Part shown: one piece after another, positions 39,601-50,694 of the stretch
Position numbering within the stretch: position 1 is the stretch's first letter
Layout: each line of letters starts with the position of its first letter
From: Daucus carota subsp. sativus
Lineage: Eukaryota > Streptophyta > Magnoliopsida > Apiales > Apiaceae
Length of the DNA: 64,000 bases
Direction of reading: 5' to 3'
Assembly: GCF_001625215.2 (NCBI RefSeq)
Contig: NC_030383.2
Coordinates: 48,604,380 to 48,668,379 of the forward strand
The notes under the pieces: model-generated
Told to the model about the DNA's origin: nothing
What the model saw: the letters and a program-made list of their open reading frames with translations, nothing else
Databases searched by the model: none
Translations under genes and position numbers: made by a program

Positions 39601-40288
39601 TTAAACTTTTGGCTAATTGATCACATTTGCTTGGTTATAGATAAGAGATGGCAAGTTCATAATTCTGTATGGAGGGGAGGACATTGACTGGATCAGGCGA
39701 TTCACAAACACTGCGCGGGCTGTGGCACAAGCGGCTGGAGTTCAGCTCGAGATGGCCTACGTGGGAAAGAGCACAAAGAGGGAAATGGTCAGGAAGGCAA
39801 TGTCAACAATCACAGTGGAGAAGCTTAGCTACTGCTGGCAAGACCCCACAATGATATGGTTCTTCTGGGCAAGAATGGAGAGCATGTTGTTTTCAAAGAT
39901 TCAAGTGAAGAAAAGAGATGACCATCTTGATCCACTAATGCAAGAAATCAAGAAACTGCTGAGTTATGACAAGAGTGGAAGTTGGGCAATGTTATGCAAA
40001 GGCTCATACATAGTCACTAGTGGGCATGCTCAAACTGTCTTGAGCACTCTTCTAGAATTCGATACATGGAAAGAATACGTTCCACTCAGGGGATTTGATG
40101 TTGCATTCAAAGAATATCATGACAAGCTTCATGTTGCCAACCCGCCGTGCTGTAGATTTGAGTTCTTGACCACTGCTGGAAGAATTCCAGATGGCATGAC
40201 ATGCCCTGAGTGTCTCCAGCATATGGAGAAGTACAGCAGCTTCCTTTGTTGCCATCCTGAGAACGCGGCGTACCTGCCCTATAGATAA
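36668..40288 (+). CDS. Sieve element occlusion protein, tandem copy 2
   Basis: Seven exons (36668-37459, 37564-37653, 37766-38214, 38349-38461, 38579-38721, 38842-39561, 39641-40288) encode 984 aa, with the same intron phases as copy 1; exons 2-5 have identical lengths. The Gln/Asn/Met-rich extension is longer (about 206 residues). It has a 19-residue unit (SANALNKMQQGNTMANLQA) repeated in tandem from residue 48, a Gln tract at 94-109 and four MYPTNTM-like repeats at about 136-166. The core begins IIKGDRNMFMSSDDNVMMRQ. Exon 6 carries four YGTTTGP-like heptads against three in copy 1, which accounts exactly for its extra 21 nt. The C-terminal Cys-rich motif is intact. The last exon is almost identical to that of copy 1. 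Role as for SEO proteins in general: filamentous P-protein of sieve elements (inferred). An in-frame ATG 63 nt upstream is not preferred because of the TATA position. Confidence 0.93.
36809..36922 (+). repeat. 57-bp coding tandem repeat in SEO copy 2
   Basis: Two units of 57 bp differ at only a few bases and encode the 19-residue unit twice. A third, degenerate unit (AAANAMANMQ) follows. Copy 1 has a single equivalent. Confidence 0.85.
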
Positions 40289-40754
40289 AACAGGTTTGTG
40301 TGCCCCCATATCAATTTCTATATATAGAGTGTGATTGTAATAAAAGATACCCTAGTACTATATGTTACTATGGTTTTCTTTCTCTGTTTTTGTTTGTTGT
40401 GTGTTTGTGACAGTAATAGCCTGTCATACGATGCTTGTACTGTGAGCTATTATATTGTGAGAGTGTGTGTGTTGCCTATAAGGCAAACCAAGAATAATGT
40501 AATTGTCCACGATCATGGATATGTCTAAATAAACAAAGATTTTTCAGATGCTTTGCAAGTTTAAGTCTGAATATCAGCTGCTGTAGATAGCTCTTGAGAA
40601 TGTTTAGCATGGATTGTCAAGCTCTTGTGAAACGGACAACAGAGTCATATTGGAAACAAGTTTAAGAAGTTTGTGTATTATTTGAGGGTGAATGCCGTTG
40701 TTGCTTATTATGTGGCCGTTTGGCTGGACTTAAAAGAAGTGACTTATTGCTTAA

Positions 40755-41118
40755 GAGCATCTCCAATGGGCTCTTTAAACAAGCTCTTAACTCTAAATTT
40801 GAAGAGCAAGCCAAGAATTAGAGCTCCAATGGGCTCTTAGAAACTCTTTAAAAATTTAAGAGTGTACTCTCTCTCCTTTCTTTTAAAGAGTATCTAGTAG
40901 CTCTTAACTCAATATAATATTAATTTCCCTCCAATCTTCTCTCTCTTTTAGTTAACGTTTTCCTCTCATTTATATAAAATAGATATAAAATGTGAATAAA
41001 GAGCTAAGTATAAAGAGTAGCATTGGAGTTCTCGCGTTTTCCGATGTATTAACTTACTAGGAGCCAAATTTTATATTATTGTTTAAGGAATGATTTAGGA
41101 GTACCGTTGGAGATGCTC
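40755..41118. mobile_element. Tourist-type MITE, 364 bp
   Basis: GAGCATCTCCAATGGGCTCT and CCGTTGGAGATGCTC termini, flanked by TAA at 40752-40754 and 41119-41121. Confidence 0.85.
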
Positions 41119-41126
41119 TAAAGTAA

Positions 41127-41486
41127 GAGCATCTCCAATAGTCTCCTAGTTTGCTCTTAAATATAATATAAAATATTGAGCTCCTAGCAAGTTAGTAAAT
41201 TATTAAGAGTGTGAGCTCCAACAATGCTCTTTATACCCACTCATAACATTATATTTTATTCTTATTTGAACTCCATTATGACAAAAGTTCAAATTCCAAT
41301 GGGTGAGAGAGAATATTGTATTATAAAATACAACTTAAGAGCTATGTAGGGGCTCTTAAAAGAGAGGAGAGAGAATAGACTCTTAGTGTTTTTAAGAGCC
41401 ACTAAGAGTCTATTGGAGCTCTATATTTTCTCATGCTCCTTATTTTTAGTCTTAAGAGCTTATTTAAGAGACTATTGGAGATGCTC
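41127..41486. mobile_element. Second Tourist-type MITE, 360 bp, 8 bp from the first
   Basis: GAGCATCTCCAATAGTCTCC and ACTATTGGAGATGCTC termini, flanked by TAA at 41124-41126 and 41487-41489. The interior shows AGAGCTCC/GCTCTTAA words in both orientations. Confidence 0.85.
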
Positions 41487-41887
41487 TAAAGAAGTGGATT
41501 AAAAGTGAGAAGTTGGTTTGGACTTATAAGCTATTATAAGTGTTTGGATACCGTGATTTATAATTTTTTAAGTGTTTGGATAACTTAACTTATAAGTTGG
41601 TATAGTTTCGTAGTTTTGTAATATAATTATTTGATATTTACGAAATAAATTGAGAAAAGTTGATGAAAATGTGAGATTAGATTAATATTTATATTATATA
41701 AGAAAATGGTTTTTTGTTTGCTTTGTCTCATATTTTATTATAAGTTTCATTTATTTATTTCTTAAGATTATATATATTGTAATGGACTACAATGTCTCAC
41801 ATTTAAATATTTAAGTGATCTATAAGTGTGTTTAAGAATTTATATAAATATTATTATATAATATTTATATATTTGAGTATTTTATAA

Positions 41888-41940
41888 AATTGAAGACATC
41901 AGTTTTTTTTTTTTTTTTTTGAAGTAATTGAAGACATCAG
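41888..41940 (-). repeat. T18 micro-insertion between perfect 15-bp direct repeats
   Basis: AATTGAAGACATCAG occurs at 41888-41902 and 41926-41940 without mismatch. The 23 bp between are T18 plus GAAGT. This is the cleanest of five such sites in the window. Confidence 0.6.
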
Positions 41941-42193
41941 CTTAATCCTTATATTCAATAAATGAAGATAACATGATGTGATAAATAAAAAGGAATAAAA
42001 AATAAACAAAGGCAGGATGAACTGAAAAAGCCGAAGCTGATGACGAAAAAAAGCGTGGTTTTATAGCTTCTTTTCCTCCACTTTTTTTATCATTTATAAG
42101 TGCTTCATATCAGTACCCAAACGCACCGCAAAAAACAAGAAGCGGGCTTCTAGGCTTAAAAGCCCAGAAGCCTTGCTCCCAAACACCCCCTAA

Positions 42194-42619
42194 GGGGCCG
42201 TTTGGCACCACTTAAAAAAAGTGACTTATTGCTTAAAATAAAAAATAGATTATAAATAATAAGTGAACTTGACTTATAAGTTATTAAAAGTGTTTGGGTA
42301 ACTTTTATTTATAAGTCAATTGTATTTTTGGTAATTTAAATTTATAAATTAAAAAAATTTCAAATTATTATAATAAAAGAAACTTCTATAATAAATAAAG
42401 TTTATTACATATTAAAATTTTAAAATTTTCACAAAAAAATGCAAATTACTAAAAAAAGTCCAAAAAAAACTAGCATTTCTAACTTCCAGCTTCTGACTTA
42501 AAAATCCAAAATAAGCACTCCTGCTTTTTTTTTGCCAAACACTACCTAAAAAGGAGAAGTGGCTTAAAGTGCTAAAAAAAGCCCGGAAGCACTTGTAATC
42601 AGTGTTGCCAAACACCCGC
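42194..42619. mobile_element. Foldback MITE of the GTTTGG family, about 425 bp
   Basis: The left end GGGGCCGTTTGGCACCACTT and the right end GTTGCCAAACACCCGCT are inverted. The arms contain AAGTGACTTATT at the left and AGAAGTGGCTTAAAG at the right. It lies directly after a related element. Confidence 0.6.
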
Positions 42620-42880
42620 TAATATTTCATCGGAAAGACTTTTTTAAAATTGAATTTAATCAAGTCTTAACCTTTTTCGGATGAATATGTGAATTTTCCA
42701 AGATATACACGGCGAAGTATATGCTTCAATTGATTTGTGACATGTTGATGTTGATGAATGATTTTGGCATTTTGCTATCAAAATAGGTATTTATATATTC
42801 AGATGAAGTCTGCATTTGTAATGAAAAAGAACACACATATATGGTTAGTGTAGACTATAAAATATCCGTTTTCTGTTAAA

Positions 42881-43015
42881 TGGGCTGGCTAACCTGTGCC
42901 CTAAAGGCACAAGCATGTGTATTTAATACACCTGCTCGTGGTTAACAGCTGTAGTAGAATTATTTTTTATTTGTTCAAACTGCTTGTGCCCTCGGGGCAC
43001 AGGTTAGCCAGCCCG
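42881..43015. mobile_element. Mutator-like MITE, 135 bp, 9-bp target duplication
   Basis: Terminal inverted repeats of about 34 bp (GGGCTGGCTAACCTGTGCCC and GGGCACAGGTTAGCCAGCCC) are flanked by TCTGTTAAA at 42872-42880 and TTTGTTAAA at 43016-43024, a 9-bp duplication with one mismatch. It ends 161 bp before the tRNA gene. Confidence 0.75.
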
Positions 43016-43176
43016 TTTGTTAAATCAGCGATTCAGCATATGTATTTGGACTTGACATATTGAAAACAAGATTTATGGATGATGCTGCACTTTGCTTCTG
43101 CAGTTCAGGAGGAATATGAATCCAGCTTTCAAACCACTTTTAGAGGTAGTAAAACTTACATATGTGAACATGAGTT

Positions 43177-43248
43177 GCCCTTATAGCTCAGTGGTAGAGC
43201 GCCAGTCTTGTAAACTGGAGGTCCGTAGTTCGATCCTGCGTGAGGGCA
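43177..43248 (+). tRNA. tRNA-Thr (anticodon UGU)
   Basis: 72 nt. The acceptor stem is GCCCTTA with TGAGGGC (one G-T pair) and the discriminator is A. The D arm is GCTCAGTGGTAGAGC (A box), the anticodon arm CCAGT-CTTGTAA-ACTGG exposes TGT, and the T arm contains GTTCGATCC (B box). It has no intron. A T6 run at 43249-43254 immediately downstream is a Pol III terminator. It reads ACA threonine codons. It is nuclear in type: no CCA is encoded and the neighbours are nuclear genes. Confidence 0.95.
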
Positions 43249-43254
43249 TTTTTT
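43249..43254 (+). terminator. Pol III terminator of tRNA-Thr
   Basis: Six T residues directly after the discriminator base. Confidence 0.8.
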
Positions 43255-43425
43255 CTGTTTCCTTTTTTGATAAAAAACAATCTTCAAATAAAGACCACCA
43301 AAATGCAAGATCCAAACACCCACACTACAGAAGTCACAAAACCCCTGTAAACCCTAATTTAAAAATCCAAACTTTCTTGTTTTCTTCTCTAATCCCTCAA
43401 CTCTGGCTCACTCAACTTCAGCAAA

Positions 43426-43815
43426 ATGGCATCTCTTTTCCAAAAACTAGCAAGAAACCAATCCACCACAAGACTCATCACAAGTTTCAAGAACCCAATT
43501 TTAAGTCACCCCCCAGTCTTGAATCATCTTTCTCAACTCAACCCAACTCACCTCACCCCAATTAGTCCACCGAGTCAACCCAAAACAGAGGACCCATTTT
43601 CTCATCAATCCTTACATTTCTACCCAAGTTTCTCATTTGGGTGTTTTCTAAACCCCATTTCTTTATCTGGGTTGGTTCAATCTGAGATTCAAGTAGACGC
43701 TGTTTCGGATGATTCGGGTATGATGTGGGCTGATAGTGTGAAGAAGAAGCGTAAGAGGAAGATGAATAAGCATAAGTTAAAGAAGCTGAGGAAGCGGCTC
43801 CGGAGAAAGACTTAG
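43426..43815 (+). CDS. Mitochondrial small ribosomal subunit protein mS38
   Basis: Intronless, 129 aa. The N-terminus MASLFQKLARNQSTTRLITS is Arg/Ser/Thr-rich without acids, a typical mitochondrial presequence. A Pro/Ser-rich middle follows, with LSGLVQSEIQVDAVSDDSGM near residues 79-98. The strongly basic C-terminus VKKKRKRKMNKHKLKKLRKR plus LRRKT is the hallmark of the mS38 (COX24/AURKAIP1, DUF1713) family, a component of the mitoribosomal small subunit that contacts 12S/18S-type rRNA. In plants the precursor is short, as here. The start codon follows a leader and tRNA-Thr lies 177 bp upstream in the same orientation. Confidence 0.88.
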   Translation: MASLFQKLARNQSTTRLITSFKNPILSHPPVLNHLSQLNPTHLTPISPPSQPKTEDPFSHQSLHFYPSFSFGCFLNPISLSGLVQSEIQVDAVSDDSGMMWADSVKKKRKRKMNKHKLKKLRKRLRRKT

Positions 43816-45129
43816 TTTTGGTGAGATATTTTTATGTTTGGAGGAGTTGTAACTCTCCTCTCTTTTTGTTCTTTCTGCGCAAAATGTTCTTGATTTAGTC
43901 GTTGAACACTTTATTTGGGAATAATTTGGAAATGTGCTTTGATTAGACTGGTAACTTATGAAGTGCAAGTGCTGAATGAGCTTTTTTGTATCGTGTTACA
44001 TTTGGTGCGTGTATGGTGGCTTCACGCGATACTACATGTATTGACTCGGCAACACATTTTACTATGATCATCCTTGTTCTTCCTGAATTATACCCATAAG
44101 CAGCAGTAAATTTCCAGATGTAGGTACTGTAATTCAGTTGTGCACTTATGCAAATGTTTGTGTCATGTTTCCCAGTAATCAATTTCTCTGCCTGCATGCA
44201 TATTACTCAAAACGTTTTTAGAGGATTTTAAAGGGTCTCTATCTATAACTTCCCATTTTTTATAACCCTTCCATTAGCCTGCTTCCCTTGCTTTTGTCTA
44301 ACTAATGTCCTAACGGCCTATACCTTGTTATGGAAGGCACGCACTCATTAAAAGTGCTAGATTCGATTTTAAGGTGCTAATCGCTAAGGGAAATTTTACT
44401 TGTACTTGTTAGTGATAGAACTACTCATAATATTTTTGATACATAAAATTTGCAGGCACGCACACGTACAAACTTATATATTGTTGATTAAAATCAGTAA
44501 CAATCTCATCGTATGGACATTCTTACAAATATAGTAGCAATAGGTCACTATGCAGCACTCAACCAATCCCACCAACTTAATCACTTCATTGTTGTTTAGC
44601 TCAAATTAAGGGCCTTCAAATTATTCATCCTTTAATTATCTTTTCTCTCGTCAACGATATTGGAAGAATAAGCTACATGCTAACATTTGAGGTTGATTGG
44701 TAGAGGAGATTAGAGTTGCCTTTAAAAAAATAAATTATGTAGGCAATTTTTTTAAGCATAAACTTATTAAATTTTTGGTCCCAATTTGCACTTTTGGACC
44801 GATTTGAGATATGTGATATTTCTCAACTTTTGCTTGTAAATTTTGTGCCTACTCGCGAAACACATGTAATCACACTTTTCGTGACATTGTGCACTTTTAA
44901 GGAAAATGGTTTTATGGAAACTCTCAAAAAATCAGAGAAAGTGTAAACATAGGCATTGCTCCTTGCGGTAGTTCTTAGAGTAACTAAGCTAAGCTTGACA
45001 ATATATTTTTATGATGGGATTGAAAGGCGACGAGCTTCATGAGGCAGCTGAAGACGCCTATAGTGTTTGTGCTTGCCTTCCAGAAATGTAGTATTCATAC
45101 TGGCTACGATGGAAATAGGCGAGGCATGA
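43816..45129. other. Intergenic DNA downstream of mS38
   Basis: Contains the mS38 3' UTR (to about 44200). No further gene, RNA or complete element is seen. Confidence 0.5.
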
Positions 45130-45138
45130 TTGTAATAA

Positions 45139-45517
45139 GACTTATATGCATTTTACATCTCCGTAGTTTTAGCTAAATGCATTTTGCACCCAATAGTTTT
45201 ACACCAAGCATTTTGCATCCCTATACTATAAAACCTGCCACACTTTGGACCTTTTGGATGTTTTTCTGTCATGTTTTGACCGCTACCATCAGTCAATTGA
45301 GGGTATTTTAGATATTTCATATTAAATAAAAGATTTATGTACAACTTTGATGGACAGTTTTACCGCTGTCAACTTTGATGTTAATTGTCAAACATGACGG
45401 AAAGGGTTCAAAGTGTAGCGGGCTAGATAGTTAAGGGATGCAAAGTGTTTGTCACTTAAATATTGGGTTTAAAGTGCATTTACCCTAAAGTAAAGGGGTG
45501 CAAATTGCATGTAAGTC
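45139..45517. mobile_element. Mutator-like palindromic MITE, 379 bp, exact 9-bp duplication
   Basis: TTGTAATAA occurs at 45130-45138 and 45518-45526. Terminal arms GACTTATATGCATTTTACAT and TGCAAATTGCATGTAAGTC are inverted, and similarity continues through the words AATGCATTTTGCACCC and GGGTTTAAAGTGCATTTACC. Confidence 0.82.
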
Positions 45518-46641
45518 TTGTAATAATCAAGATCTATGTCTAGGTAATTTATTTAAGTAAATTACTAGGATCAGGTACCTACTGTTGTGTGCATAAATTA
45601 TTTTAAGTGTGTGGTGCATCTAAATGCAATATATTTGTACTTGGACTTAAGTTTAAATATGTCTGTAGTATTTAGTGCACACATTCACTCTTTGTTGCAA
45701 GTAAAAATTTCGCTAAAGATATGAAGAGGTCTACAGCCCTTGTGTCTCTTTCCAAGCAATCTTTTACTTCTTATCATAAGTGCAATGTATCAGAGTTTTA
45801 TTCTTGATATGAATGTTAGGTGTTAGGCTCACTTCTTGGAACATTAATGTAGCCTGAACTGTCCAGTATGGATACACAAATTGGGTCTACATATTTTTTC
45901 ATATTGTTGCGAGAGTTCCATCTTATATTCAGACCAGAAATTAATATGTAGATTGTCGCTTAACTTGTAGGCTGTCAACTTTTACCAGGTTTACACAATT
46001 TATCGAGACATAGAAATAAGTACCATTTATATTGACTTTTACTATAGAGTATCTAGTGGAGTTCCTTACCAATGGTGCCATATCGAACTAAAAGCAGACA
46101 ACCACTGAGTTAATCTGGATTAATCTGTTTCGCAATAATATTTGTAGGATGTTGTTCTTTGGAAGCTTAGAGGTTAGAACTAGTCCATCTACTTGGAAGC
46201 TTGATTTATATGCTTTTACATAGGAGTGAGAAAAGAGAGAACTGAAAACAAAAGAAAAGGGAGTGAGGAGGATGAACAAGAATCATATAATGTAATAAGT
46301 GACAGCCTTACACTTCTGAGTGATTTTTCTCTTATACTATATAGTTTTTAAGTCCAGGTAACTATTTGTGGAAGGCCTTCGTCAGGTTAATTTTTTTAAT
46401 GCTGAAATTGAGATTTTTGATGTGAATATCTTCTTTTAACTACCAAAATACCCTAAGGTTATGTTTAATATTTAGGGATATAAGTAGTAACTGTTGCTTT
46501 TTCCTGATTTAGCAATTAAGCCAGAAAAACCTTCGAAGTTAGCAAGTAAAAGGATTGTGATACGTGATGAAAATTGTAATGTGAATTATGTTGTTGCGTT
46601 TATTATATAGTACGCTATATGGCGAAGAATAGCGGACAGAT

Positions 46642-46643
<2 letters not shown>

Positions 46644-46687
<44 letters not shown>
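46644..46687. repeat. (AT)n microsatellite, about 44 bp
   Basis: Uninterrupted AT dinucleotides. Confidence 0.95.
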
Positions 46688-46690
<3 letters not shown>

Positions 46691-48330
46691 TATTTAGTAT
46701 CTCAGACTAATTATATTCAATTGATTGTGCAACACTAATGCCGTGTTCCCAGATTTAGGGAAGAAAAGGAGAGGATGAAACAAAAAAGAAATGAACTAGG
46801 AAGAAAGCATGCTTTGTATCTTTCTCTTCCCATTCCTTTCCTTTGAATACTAACTCTGAGACTCAGCGTAGTACTCATAAACATGCTCAAGATTTATATA
46901 AAGATTGATAATTTCCGGGACAGCTAATACAGAAACATGCTCAAGATTTATTTAAAGTTGATATCTTTGTATTGAGAGAGAATGGTAGATGTTGTATTGC
47001 AATATTTGTGTTTATCTAATTTCCCATAGGTTTGACTTTTAGTTTGTTATTTAGCATTGGTGTCATTCCAATAAAATATTAAAATCTAAAAAATTTGTTC
47101 AGTGTGATACAAGCTTAATTAAATAACTGATTAAGCATAGTTATGATTTCTGCTGTACTGTTAGACTGAATCCTAATTTAAATTGTCATTTATTTTTGAA
47201 TATACAAGTTTAACAAAAATAATTATTTTGTCTGTATATTTTTTGGTAACGATGATATTAAACCCTGTTAAAACACCATGTTGTCCCCCGTGGCTTCTTC
47301 CTGGGTGATCTTGTAAATTGTATTTTAAGAGTAATTTATGCTTTGATCTATATTTTTTTGTTAAAGTTATTATAGCCTTTCCCTCCTTTGTCATCTTCTC
47401 TTGTTTTTGAATTTATTCAATGTCTTTGTTCATTGCTGTTTTCATTCGGATTCATTATCTGCTTTCATACCTTCTTTTGTTTATTGTTCTGCTCTCTTCC
47501 TAGTCTTATTTCTCACTTTCTAAATCTGGAGGGACAGAGAGATGTATGTATCGATATGTGATGGTGATAGATGTGTGTTTGTAAGGATGGACCAAACATT
47601 TATTAAAAAGCTTTGATGAGGAGGCATTTTGAGCAGAATGCGGACCATGGGCATGGAAGTTGATTAACATAGTCAGTTTCTAGATATATGATGTATATGC
47701 ATGCAATATATAGATGTGTTTTCCGCTCTATATGATAATATATGACCGGCTTCCCTTGCCCTCTTATCCTTTGGTTTGTTTGTGTTCTCTGTTCTTTTGG
47801 TCTTTGTTCATATCATATTTGGTTTATCTTTTTTTTTTCTTACATGGATCACTTTGTGTCGGTATATTATTCTTTTCTCTTTTGGACCTTTGATCAAATC
47901 AACCAAACCAAACATACCCGGTATGTTCCACTAGTCAAGATGATGTTTACAAAGAAATGTAAAGAAAAGAGGGGAATAAGCTTTAGGAGAGGGAAGAAAA
48001 GAAGATTTAGGGAAAAAAACTGACAAGTTGGTAAAATCACGAAATTTGGCACATGTGGCTTGAAATTGTGGAATCTTGAAATTTCCTTTATTCAGGAAAT
48101 ATATAAGTTAAAGGTCTCTTGGAGTTTTGATTAAGCATGAGGTTTCAATCTTTTTGATTAGTATGTTAACATATGACTATGGATCTTATCTATATTATTA
48201 CATGTTGTCATCTTTTGTTTGAGCTACGAGGGCCTTTGAAGTAGTCAAGTATTATATACTTGCTGGGATGTTCAACATGTCGAAACTAAACATGGGGGTG
48301 ATGTTTTAAGACATGAGAGTACAATGTTAT

Positions 48331-48540
48331 TTAGAAATCACATGGGGATCACTTGCTTTGGGTGCAAGGGTCACCACCAGCTTTAGATCAAGGCAGACAG
48401 CCTTCTTAGTTTCGATACCCATCGCGTTGGTGTTTTTACATTGGCGTGCCTTCTTTTTTCTTCTTGGACCCCGAGGACCACCTGCACTGGACCTCTTCAT
48501 AGTCTTTCTTGAAGATTTGTCACATTTGGATCCTGTAACA
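48331..48540 (-). CDS. Possible terminal exon of an unrecognised basic protein
   Basis: On the minus strand an acceptor-like TGTTACAG precedes an open segment of about 69 codons: SKCDKSSRKTMKRSSAGGPR, then GPRRKKKARQCKNTNAMG, a middle part ending LDLKLVVTLAPKASDPHVIS and K-stop. The GC content and basic, protein-like composition differ from the flanks. Upstream on the same strand, ATG at about 48710 opens a His/Thr/Ser-rich stretch with a possible donor GTATCT, so a two-exon small gene is conceivable. I recognise no family. It may also be a gene fragment. Confidence 0.25.
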
Positions 48541-50125
48541 TTATAAATCATTCATAATATTTTGCTATATATATTTAGTGTAGATACATGTATTGAGAGG
48601 GAGGGGGGACATGTCTTGTTAGTGAAGGAGATTGGAGAGAGATGCGTTTGAGTATGATGGTGACCCCCCACTCTGTTTTCCTGAGTCTTGTTATATATGG
48701 AGCCCATGGCAGCACAAAAGTCCAGTTTCACTCATAGGAGCATCATACCTCCTTGTCCTCCGCTCTAATTTACATTTAAGATAGGCTAAATTCCCTTTTG
48801 ACCTCAATGTTTAAGGGTGTGGATCGATACGATCTTGATATTTTAACTCGAGTGATTCAACCCTCGAAGTATCTGATATGTTTCTATTAGTATTTATACC
48901 AGAAAACAGTATATAACAAATGGAATTGAGACCGTTTCGGTACACATCCCAAACATCCAGGTTGAAGGAGTATTAAGCCTTTAAGATACTGCACCTGTTG
49001 CTAGCGATATCAGTTTGGGCAGGATATGTCATACTCATCTCGTAGATCGATTTTATTCCTTCAATATGCAGGGCTCTTGAATGCATTGGTTACCATGACA
49101 TTTTTTTAAGCACACGACTTTTGGTATGTATTGTCACATTTTGACATTTGGCATCTCTGATGGACGTGCTAAATTTGATGAACTTAAGATTTTTGGTCTA
49201 AGCTTTCAAATACGTCATAGTTTAAATAAATTGATTTAATTGACTTTCAAAAATATTTTACACTTTAAAGTACTTGCGTTTTTTTTTTATCCATTTCTTT
49301 GACTTTGAAGTGATAATTATAGCTTGTTTATAAGTTGTTCCAATATAACATCATTATGGTATTATTCTATTATAATATTGTTATATTATAACATAAGGTA
49401 TTAGAATTTGTCCAATAAATGTGTCGGCGGAGTTATTGTTATAATATAAATTAACGTCGAATGCTAAAACAAGACCATAATTATTTCAAATAAATCTAAC
49501 CAATTTTCTTTTACATTTTTTTGTGTTATGATAGTTCTTTCTAAATCTCGTGTCGAATTTAAAAAAATTCTGACAAATCTTCTTAGAGCTAAACCAGCAT
49601 CGCTCTAATGGGTGATGTTTTATTTTAAACTCAATAACAAAATATGTTTATAACAAAAAATCTGAGTTTTATTTTAAACTCAATAACAAAATATGTTTAT
49701 AACAAAAAATCTCAAAATTTAAAAGATAAGATCAATTCAGAAGCACGAGTTATAAATAAAAAACCTAAAGGAATAATATCTGGGAATAAACTTGAATAAG
49801 CATACATGTCAGATATCCCGAGAAATATGTATGCAATTATTATGCATCAATACATAAGGAGATAAGAAGGAATATTATATTTGTGACATAATTTGAGGAA
49901 AAATTTTGGCTCAATAAATAACTGACACTTCTCTAGTCATAGAAATAAATTTGCAAGGAAGTTCCGGGAAATGAAAATAAACCCAAACTGCCGGCAGTTT
50001 GTTTCACCGTGAATCATGGGAAAAAATGTCCAAACAAACAACTACAGAACAACGTAGATAATTGAAATCAGTTTACGGGATGCTTAAATTTTTGAATTGC
50101 GTGTTCGGAAGATGCGTATTAGATG

Positions 50126-50651
50126 CTCCTTCTGTCCCGATTTGTATCGGCTTGTTTGATTAGTAACTTTTGAAAGAAATGAATAACGGAAAGAGACTGG
50201 GGGGGTGTTATGAAAAGTTTACTTCTTTCAAACATAAAAAAATAGTTCACATAGAACGGGAAAAAAAGTAATAACATCAGCTATATCATACTTTAAACTA
50301 ATTATTTAGGAACTATACTGCTACTTCGTCACACTCATTTTTATACGTCTATATAGTTTTCTTTTTTTAATACCTCATCATTTCTATACATTCCAAAAAT
50401 AATAATTTTTTTTATAATATAAAACAGTATTACCCCTGATGCATTCTTCTACTATCTTCATTTTATAATACTAATAAAAATATTATTACACCCAATATTT
50501 TCCTCTACTATCTCATATCTATTACTATTAAAAATAAATAGATCTCATCACTTTACTCACTTTTCATCTAACTTTACTCATTTTTTACACTTATTTTTGA
50601 TCTCCATGTCCAATCCCAATGTATATATATTATTCATTGGGACGGAGGGAG
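50126..50651. mobile_element. Stowaway-like MITE, about 526 bp
   Basis: CTCCTTCTGTCCCG at the left and GGGACGGAGGGAG at the right are inverted. TA follows the right end but is not kept at the left. The interior is AT-rich. Confidence 0.65.
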
Positions 50652-50694
50652 TAAAAAATCTATTTTAATTGAGTGTTATTACTGTAAAAATTTA

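Larger units (their letters stand above)
40712..42190. mobile_element. Foldback element of the GTTTGG family, split by two Tourist MITEs
   Basis: The left end GGCCGTTTGGCTGG and the right end CCCAAACACCCCC are inverted. TTATAAGT and GTGTTTGGATA words recur within, as in 42194-42619 and 18611-19340. Two PIF/Harbinger-type MITEs (40755-41118, 41127-41486) interrupt the left arm. Ends are approximate. Confidence 0.5.
45527..50125. other. Gene-poor spacer
   Basis: No convincing gene. Contains a long (AT)n microsatellite (46644-46687), pyrimidine-rich stretches near 47460-47520 and 47820-47890, and a coding-like segment on the minus strand (48540-48331). AT-rich low-complexity DNA runs from about 49260. 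Confidence 0.5.

Noticed and set aside
43092-43565. 157-codon plus-strand frame starting before the tRNA
   Set aside because: It reads through the tRNA-Thr gene and overlaps mS38 in another frame; mS38 has the recognisable basic C-terminus.
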